Origin: Chloroflexi bacterium OLB15
GTDB taxonomy: Bacteria; Chloroflexota; Anaerolineae; Aggregatilineales; Phototrophicaceae
Direction: 5' to 3'
Assembly (NCBI GenBank): GCA_001567085.1
Contig: LMZS01000021.1
Location: 1 to 57,912, forward strand
DNA length: 57,912 bases
Shown here: one piece after another, positions 52,829 through 57,912 of the stretch
Layout: each line of letters opens with the position of its first letter
Position numbering within the stretch: position 1 is the stretch's first letter
Notes under the pieces: model-generated
The model's input: only the letters and a program-made list of their open reading frames with translations
Told to the model about the DNA's origin: nothing
Databases searched by the model: none
Made by a program: the position numbers and the translations under genes

Positions 52829-55723
52829 ATGAGCAGCACTCAACGCAAAAACGATTTCTGGCAGCGCAGTCAGTCCGGTCAATCAATCGTCATCCTGGCG
52901 CTTGGTTTTCTGGCACTTCTGGCATTTGTAGGCATCGTTACAGATGTTTCGCTGATGTTCGTGCGCTACAGCACGCTTCGCCGCGCCGTAGACGCCGCAT
53001 CAATTGCTGCTGCTGGGCAAATGCGCCGCACGCTGGATGATACATCTGCTACAGAAGCCGATATTCAGGCAGATAGCTACGCCAATATGAACCTGGCAGC
53101 GCGTAACTTTATCGAGCTGTATGGCCTTGACCCCGATAACGTTATCGTGGAAACCTGCTACTCGCAGAATATTGAGCTTGGCATAAACCCTGTCACGAGT
53201 CGGCAGGATGTTCCGCTGGATCACAATGGTGTGCCGCTTTATAACTACGACGGGGTTACTGGCGAAGTTGATCGCACCAATAATAACGGAATTAACCCCC
53301 TTGCAGACCAGGATGATCGGCTTGACTACGAAGAACTGTGCACCCGCAATGAGCTAAAGCTTGTTCGCGTAACTGCCCAGGTGGACTCGCCAACCATTTT
53401 CCTGCGCTTGTTTGGTTTCAGGACAATCACCCTTCAAGAATCAGCAATTTCGCAAACCGCTGTTCTGGATGTGGTCTTGATGCTGGACGTTTCTGAGTCC
53501 ATGCTCGATGAAACCAGCTACGCATCTTATGAAGCGGAAGGTTACTATCACCGGTTTTTCCCGCCGCAGTTGCCTTCTTCAGACAACACCATCCCTGAAC
53601 CGGACTTAGTTCGTTTTCCCTGGTGGACGAACACCACAGGGCGCGACTGGGATACCTATTTGAATACGCCGCAGGGCACAATTTTGACGACGAATTATGG
53701 GGCAACAACGGATCTTGCGGCTCCTGCCTATACCTGGGTTGATGCCGCTAACAGCGGAGCGACCCCGATTCGGCGTGAGTGCCAGATTCAGTTTTACCCG
53801 TCTTCTGCATATCGCAAATACGCCGTTTCACCAACCGTATACGCGGAATATGTGGCGGCAGGCCTGCCTGTTGGAACGCTCGACCTCGCCCCAGACGGGC
53901 TGTATTACTCGCATGGCTTTGTTCCGGCTGTAGATTACTATGGCTGCTGCAATGACCCCGATGGCGACGGCTCTTTTGCCGACCTCGTATGCCAGCCGTT
54001 TCGTGGCGTGCGTGACGCGGCAGAAGGCTTCCTTGAACGCCTTGACTTTGTGCGTGGCGACCGGGTGGCAATTGTTACTTTTGATCGTGGCGCGCATTTG
54101 GTTGATCCAGATGGGGCAAATGGAGACTTTCAGGACGGGTTCATTGAGACGCTGGCAGATATTTCTGCACCCTCAGCGGGCGGTAATCGTGTAGGCGCCT
54201 TAACGGTGCTGCAAAACCAGATTGGTGTTCGCGCCGAGCCATCATTCTATGTGGATGGTGACGAGAACGGCACCTGGGATGGCTTCCGTATTGCTGGCGT
54301 ACAGGATGGCGCTGGTCGCTTAACAACCCGAACAGTGGAGATAGATGGCGTTGACACCACTGTAAATTATCTGTCCTTTACCGACGCGCCGGCTTACTAC
54401 AATGAGCAGATGCCCTACAATATGTTTGAAAGCCCGGTGCGGGGAAGCTGCTTTGTTGATGGCGCTTATAACGACCCGCGATTTTCCGAATTTGATTATT
54501 ACGGCACAGATGATCCCGGCCCCTCTCGCTATCTCTTCGGCACAGATGGGACTACGCCGAATACGGACTACAAGGATCACACCTTGTTAGACGAAATTAT
54601 CACGCCGTCCTGGCTGTCATCTATGGGGCTGGCCTGGGATGATCGTGTGACCTCTTATGAGGTGGCGGCAGGGTGTAGGGGCACGAATATCGCAGGATCG
54701 CTGGAAGAAGCCAGTACCGCTTTCTATCAGTATGGCCGTCGCGAAGGTTCAGTGTGGATTATGGTGCTGCTGAGTGACGGCGCCGCTGGTGCAACCAATC
54801 CAGTGCTTCGCCGCCTGTATCCGGATCCAGATACCCCTAGCGATCCGAATTCGTTCGAACAAAGTGTTCCGAGTGCGCCTAATCTGTATAACGGAATCAC
54901 TACAATTACTTCCTATGCGCCGAATGACCCAGATATAATGGTTTTCGATGATCCGCCGGCATACGATGTAATTGGTCGAGGCGCCTCGCCAGATGCCCGG
55001 GGGACGGCACACGGTGGGCAGTATTATGGGGCTTATGGTTTGTGCCCATATGGTACGGCTGCTTTCCCTGCCAGCGAATTGACCAGCGATCCCCAGTTCC
55101 CATTCTGCTCTGATATCGAGGCTGAGTCGCGCACCTTCTGTGGCGACACTAACATCCAGCCTAATTTACGTCCGATCAACTTTGAACCCGATTCGAGCAT
55201 TGGTGCTTATATCGATCCAAACACAACCATGAATCCGAATGGTCTCCCCTGCGAGGCAATTTACGACGTGGATGACTTTACGCGTGATTGGGCAGACTTT
55301 ATCGGACTTGCAAACTTTACCGATGGCGGCAGCACAAATCGGGGTATTGAAGAGCGGTTGCCCTTGATATTTACCATCGGCTTCGGGCTGGTGCCGGGCG
55401 ATGGCATAGATGATGAGGCAGATACGCTGGGTGAAGAATTGCTGCGTTATATTGCCGATGTGGGCGATAACGCGCGCCTTGATAATGATTACTGGCAGGG
55501 TGTTATGGGTGCCCGTATTCCTAATGACCCGCTGGCTGATCCCCTGAATCCTGATTATGGGCCGCGGGGTGATTGTGAGAGTCCCGCCGGAGTGCCGGGG
55601 GTATGGTCGCCGCTCACACAGACTGTAAGCTGTGGTAACTACTTCAATGCCAGCGATTCGGCTGCGTTGGAAAACGTGTTTAATCAGATCGCCTCGCGTA
55701 TGTTTACGCGGTTGGCGCGCTAG
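52829..55723 (+). CDS. TadG-like protein with von Willebrand factor A domain
   Basis: A 964-residue surface protein. The N-terminal Tad domain (SGQSIVILALGFLALLAFVG, then RRAVDAASIAAAGQMRRT) is typical of TadG and, lacking glutamate at +5, is probably not cut by the pilin peptidase. A VWA domain starts near residue 212 with an intact metal-binding MIDAS site D220-x-S222-x-S224 (MLDVSESMLDE). It is unusually large, with inserts between VWA strands: AAEGFLERLDFVRGDRVAIV and VWIMVLLSDGAAGATN are far apart. TadG-type VWA proteins are thought to mediate adhesion or pilus anchoring. It is flanked by two TadE-like genes, so it is likely a tip or anchor adhesin (inference). Confidence 0.85.
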   Translation: MSSTQRKNDFWQRSQSGQSIVILALGFLALLAFVGIVTDVSLMFVRYSTLRRAVDAASIAAAGQMRRTLDDTSATEADIQADSYANMNLAARNFIELYGLDPDNVIVETCYSQNIELGINPVTSRQDVPLDHNGVPLYNYDGVTGEVDRTNNNGINPLADQDDRLDYEELCTRNELKLVRVTAQVDSPTIFLRLFGFRTITLQESAISQTAVLDVVLMLDVSESMLDETSYASYEAEGYYHRFFPPQLPSSDNTIPEPDLVRFPWWTNTTGRDWDTYLNTPQGTILTTNYGATTDLAAPAYTWVDAANSGATPIRRECQIQFYPSSAYRKYAVSPTVYAEYVAAGLPVGTLDLAPDGLYYSHGFVPAVDYYGCCNDPDGDGSFADLVCQPFRGVRDAAEGFLERLDFVRGDRVAIVTFDRGAHLVDPDGANGDFQDGFIETLADISAPSAGGNRVGALTVLQNQIGVRAEPSFYVDGDENGTWDGFRIAGVQDGAGRLTTRTVEIDGVDTTVNYLSFTDAPAYYNEQMPYNMFESPVRGSCFVDGAYNDPRFSEFDYYGTDDPGPSRYLFGTDGTTPNTDYKDHTLLDEIITPSWLSSMGLAWDDRVTSYEVAAGCRGTNIAGSLEEASTAFYQYGRREGSVWIMVLLSDGAAGATNPVLRRLYPDPDTPSDPNSFEQSVPSAPNLYNGITTITSYAPNDPDIMVFDDPPAYDVIGRGASPDARGTAHGGQYYGAYGLCPYGTAAFPASELTSDPQFPFCSDIEAESRTFCGDTNIQPNLRPINFEPDSSIGAYIDPNTTMNPNGLPCEAIYDVDDFTRDWADFIGLANFTDGGSTNRGIEERLPLIFTIGFGLVPGDGIDDEADTLGEELLRYIADVGDNARLDNDYWQGVMGARIPNDPLADPLNPDYGPRGDCESPAGVPGVWSPLTQTVSCGNYFNASDSAALENVFNQIASRMFTRLAR

Positions 55724-55767
55724 TACGACTATCGAGACTTTTGCGGTTTTTAGGGGGGATAAACGTC

Positions 55768-57912
55768 GTGGCGATAGTACGTAAAGCCGGTACACCGGGA
55801 CAGAAACGACAGACAGGGCAGACGTTAGCAGAATTTGCCATTACACTGCCTATTTTGCTGCTGCTGTTGTTTGGCATCATTGAATTTGGGCGAATTTTCC
55901 AGGCGTGGGTAACGCTGCAAAATTCGGCTCGCGCTGCTATTCGCCAGATTACAACTGGCGCGTATGACTCGCGAAACTACCCCCTTGATTTGGAATTCAT
56001 CTACCAATCTGGCGGCCCAGAGGAACAGGGCGATCTTGAGAGTATTGTGCCCTGCCTCTCAGCATATTCAGATGAGCTGGATAGCGCCGCCGCCGAAGCT
56101 GAAGAAAATGCGTTAATTGCAGCTCAGCGCGGCACGCTTGATTCAGTGGATATTGGTGGCCGTACAATCCAGTTTTATTATGGCGGCCCCGAAAGCTTGT
56201 ATGCGACGTGGTACAGCGGCGACGATTGTGATCCCGGCGACCCCGAAGATCAGAACCGCCGCAAGGATATGGCGCGTATTTTGACCGCGTATGATGAAGC
56301 GCGGCGCGGCGCGGCTGGCCTTGCTCTAAATGATGATACATGGGGTATTCCTGAAGTTGGAACTGTCACCAATTGGCCGCTTTCAACTGCTGCTGATGTT
56401 GTAAATACGCCCTGGTTTCAGGCCTGGTATCGCACCCTTCCAGGTGTAGATACAGACGGTGACAGCATCCCGGAATACACCCGCCCTGAAGGTTCAGATC
56501 AGCGCGGATGGTTTGATATTGTCATTTGTAGTAACCGTCCTCAATATGAGTATGAAACCGGGTGGCAGCTTATTGGCGACGCGGGCATAAATGATGATGC
56601 GAGAACTACCGCTGAAGCGCTGCTGACCGGTAATCCCAGCGCCCCAATCTGTCAACTTCGCTCTCAGCCGCCTTCGGTATCAGGCTCTCCCTACCTTCAG
56701 AATGCGGGCACTCCCTGGTTAGATGCGGGTGGCCCGGGCGATCAAGTGTGGGTGGTGGTAACCTTCAATCACCCCTTGATCACGCCGATTCAATTTGCGC
56801 CATTCCTACCGTTGTCTGCTCGCCGCACTGGCATCAACGAAACTTTCCGCAATCCTCGCCCCGTTGGTTTGGAAGGCAACGAGCCGGATGAACCGATTGG
56901 TGGTGGTGAGGAAACCGAAGAACCGCCGGAACCGTTTGATTGTGCCGATATTACGCCAAGCGAGCTTCAGATGAGCTTTGCTGGCAACACGGTATCTTTT
57001 GAAGTTCGGAATAACGGTCCGCGTAACGCGCGTCTCAGCCGTGCCTATTTCGTATGGCCGGACACTATGGGGCCATATGGCGGCGGCGATATTATCGTCG
57101 GCAGCATGACGCTGAATGGGCTGATTGTGTGGGGTGGTGACGATTCGATGCCGCCGTCAGATATTGGCGATGGTGGAACGATACCGTTCTCGGTACCAGA
57201 CAACACGATCATTTCGAATGGTGGCGTGCCCAATACGTTCGCCGTACAGTTCGATTTCCCCAACGTTGACCTGGAGCTGATAACGTATCCAGCAGCGTTT
57301 AACGGCACCACATTGTATATCGTGGATAGCCTGGAGGGCGGCCCTGCGCTGGTTTGCGAGCTAACCTTTACTGCGCCAGCGCCAACGAGCACGTTTACGC
57401 CGACCTTTACTGGCACGCCGCGCGATACCTTTACGCCAACCAATACGCGTACGCCAACGAACACGTATACGCCGTCGAACACCTTTACGCCAACGTTCAC
57501 GCCGTCGAATACGTTTACGTTTACACCAACGTTCACGGCTTCCAACACGTTTACGTTTACACCGACGTTCACGGCTTCTAATACCTTCACGCCAACCTAC
57601 ACGCCGTCGCGTACCTTCACACCGTCGAATACGCCAACGCGTACTAATACGTCAACGCGTACCCCAACGAATACGCGTACGCCAACGCGTACGCCAACGA
57701 ACACGCGTACCCCAACAAATACGCGTACGCCAAACGCGTACCTACACGCCGTCGAACACCTTTACGCCGTCGAATACGCCGACGCGTACCTTACACGCCG
57801 TCGAATACGTACACGCCGACGCCAACCAATACACCGAACGCGTACCTTCACGCCGTCGAACACACCGACGCGCACACCGACCTTTACGACCGTTCGAATA
57901 CGCGTACTCCAA
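55768..57912 (+). CDS. TadE-like pseudopilin with Thr/Pro repeat stalk (3' end outside window)
   Basis: At least 715 codons, open to the window edge. It starts at GTG 55768, with AGGGGGG 9 nt upstream. The TadE motif TGQTLAEFAITLPILLLLLF has a G|QTLAE(+5) processing site. A large exported region follows (SAAAEAEENALIAAQRGTLD, WGIPEVGTVTNWPLSTAAD). From about residue 390 comes an acidic linker (GGGEETEEPPEP) and an Ig-like domain (ITPSELQMSFAGNTVSFEVR). From about residue 535 the protein is a Thr/Pro/Asn/Phe repeat stalk. Near the end the repeat frame is lost and regained several times through single extra bases, so the last 60 codons are unreliable. Confidence 0.82.
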   Translation, partial: MAIVRKAGTPGQKRQTGQTLAEFAITLPILLLLLFGIIEFGRIFQAWVTLQNSARAAIRQITTGAYDSRNYPLDLEFIYQSGGPEEQGDLESIVPCLSAYSDELDSAAAEAEENALIAAQRGTLDSVDIGGRTIQFYYGGPESLYATWYSGDDCDPGDPEDQNRRKDMARILTAYDEARRGAAGLALNDDTWGIPEVGTVTNWPLSTAADVVNTPWFQAWYRTLPGVDTDGDSIPEYTRPEGSDQRGWFDIVICSNRPQYEYETGWQLIGDAGINDDARTTAEALLTGNPSAPICQLRSQPPSVSGSPYLQNAGTPWLDAGGPGDQVWVVVTFNHPLITPIQFAPFLPLSARRTGINETFRNPRPVGLEGNEPDEPIGGGEETEEPPEPFDCADITPSELQMSFAGNTVSFEVRNNGPRNARLSRAYFVWPDTMGPYGGGDIIVGSMTLNGLIVWGGDDSMPPSDIGDGGTIPFSVPDNTIISNGGVPNTFAVQFDFPNVDLELITYPAAFNGTTLYIVDSLEGGPALVCELTFTAPAPTSTFTPTFTGTPRDTFTPTNTRTPTNTYTPSNTFTPTFTPSNTFTFTPTFTASNTFTFTPTFTASNTFTPTYTPSRTFTPSNTPTRTNTSTRTPTNTRTPTRTPTNTRTPTNTRTPNAYLHAVEHLYAVEYADAYLTRRRIRTRRRQPIHRTRTFTPSNTPTRTPTFTTVRIRVLQ
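57371..57912 (+). repeat. Degenerate Thr/Pro-coding repeat tract (stalk)
   Basis: About 540 nt of imperfect short repeats built from ACG-CCN-ACN/TCG-AAN-ACG codons, coding TPTNTPT/TPSNTFTP-like stalk. It includes one clear tandem pair of 36-nt units (57508-57543 and 57544-57579; NTFTFTPTFTAS twice). It continues past the window end. It is not a CRISPR array because the unit length varies and there are no unique spacers. Confidence 0.85.

Noticed and set aside
55166..55795. 209-codon minus-strand open frame opposite the TadG-like gene
   Set aside because: Antisense to a protein with clear Tad and VWA motifs; no supporting motif or ribosome-binding site of its own.
57045..57590. 181-codon minus-strand frame with GVNVNVF repeats
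   Set aside because: It is the reverse reading of the Thr/Pro repeat tract; the repetitive pattern is a by-product.
57371..57912. Possible CRISPR array at the right end
   Set aside because: Repeats are short, variable and codon-structured, with no constant repeat or unique spacers, and are in frame with the upstream gene.

Overview
The window looks like a chromosomal segment of a Chloroflexota bacterium, probably Anaerolineae-like. This is inferred from gene content, not from a marker gene. The pointers are lipoproteins whose lipobox is followed by a long Thr/Pro linker, a Tad pilus locus without a secretin, a DegS/DegU-like two-component pair, many multi-membrane (GT-C type) glycosyltransferases, and about even base composition. 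No rRNA, tRNA, CRISPR array, insertion sequence or phage gene was recognised. Coding density is high, and the only gene-free stretch above 300 nt is 50976-51567.

Layout. 1-4393 (minus): aminotransferase, RNase HI and aconitase A. 4612-6257 (plus): membrane-anchored DsbA-like thioredoxin and a B3/B4-domain protein. 6287-13118 (minus): HIT protein, FabG, TolB-like propeller lipoprotein, AlbA_2/Schlafen-type regulator and Lon protease. 13332-17522 (plus): a four-gene envelope operon (FlgD-Ig-like protein, PhnD-like lipoprotein, two GT2 glycosyltransferases). 17566-24973 (minus): hibernation factor HPF, ComF, and the Tad core read as cpaB, cpaE, cpaF, tadB, tadC. 25159-26998 (minus): DegS/DegU-like pair. 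27204-30048 (plus): pgeF, yggS, yggT, a DUF167 gene and a lipoprotein. 30187-32859 (minus): membrane-tethered NACHT-like NTPase with HEAT repeats. 33032-46154 (plus): seven large polytopic membrane proteins plus a WcaJ-type initiating sugar transferase, almost all overlapping. 46258-50975 (plus): PspA-like coiled-coil protein, GAF histidine kinase and two OmpR-type response regulators. 51568-57912 (plus): TadE-like pseudopilin, TadG-like protein with a von Willebrand A domain, and a second TadE-like protein ending in a Thr/Pro repeat stalk that leaves the window.

How it fits together. The dominant theme is building and sensing the cell surface. The minus-strand Tad genes give the motor and platform, and the genes after 51.5 kb give minor pilins and a likely adhesin. 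The 33-46 kb array looks like a lipid-linked polysaccharide or protein-glycosylation pathway. Two signalling modules flank the pilus parts, and CpaE carries an apparently phosphorylatable receiver domain.

Quality. Three genes (34677-36643, 43051-44659, 49478-50165) are each broken by one base, and the last 190 nt appear to contain several extra bases. All sit at short homopolymers or repeated bases, so sequencing error is as likely as real gene decay.
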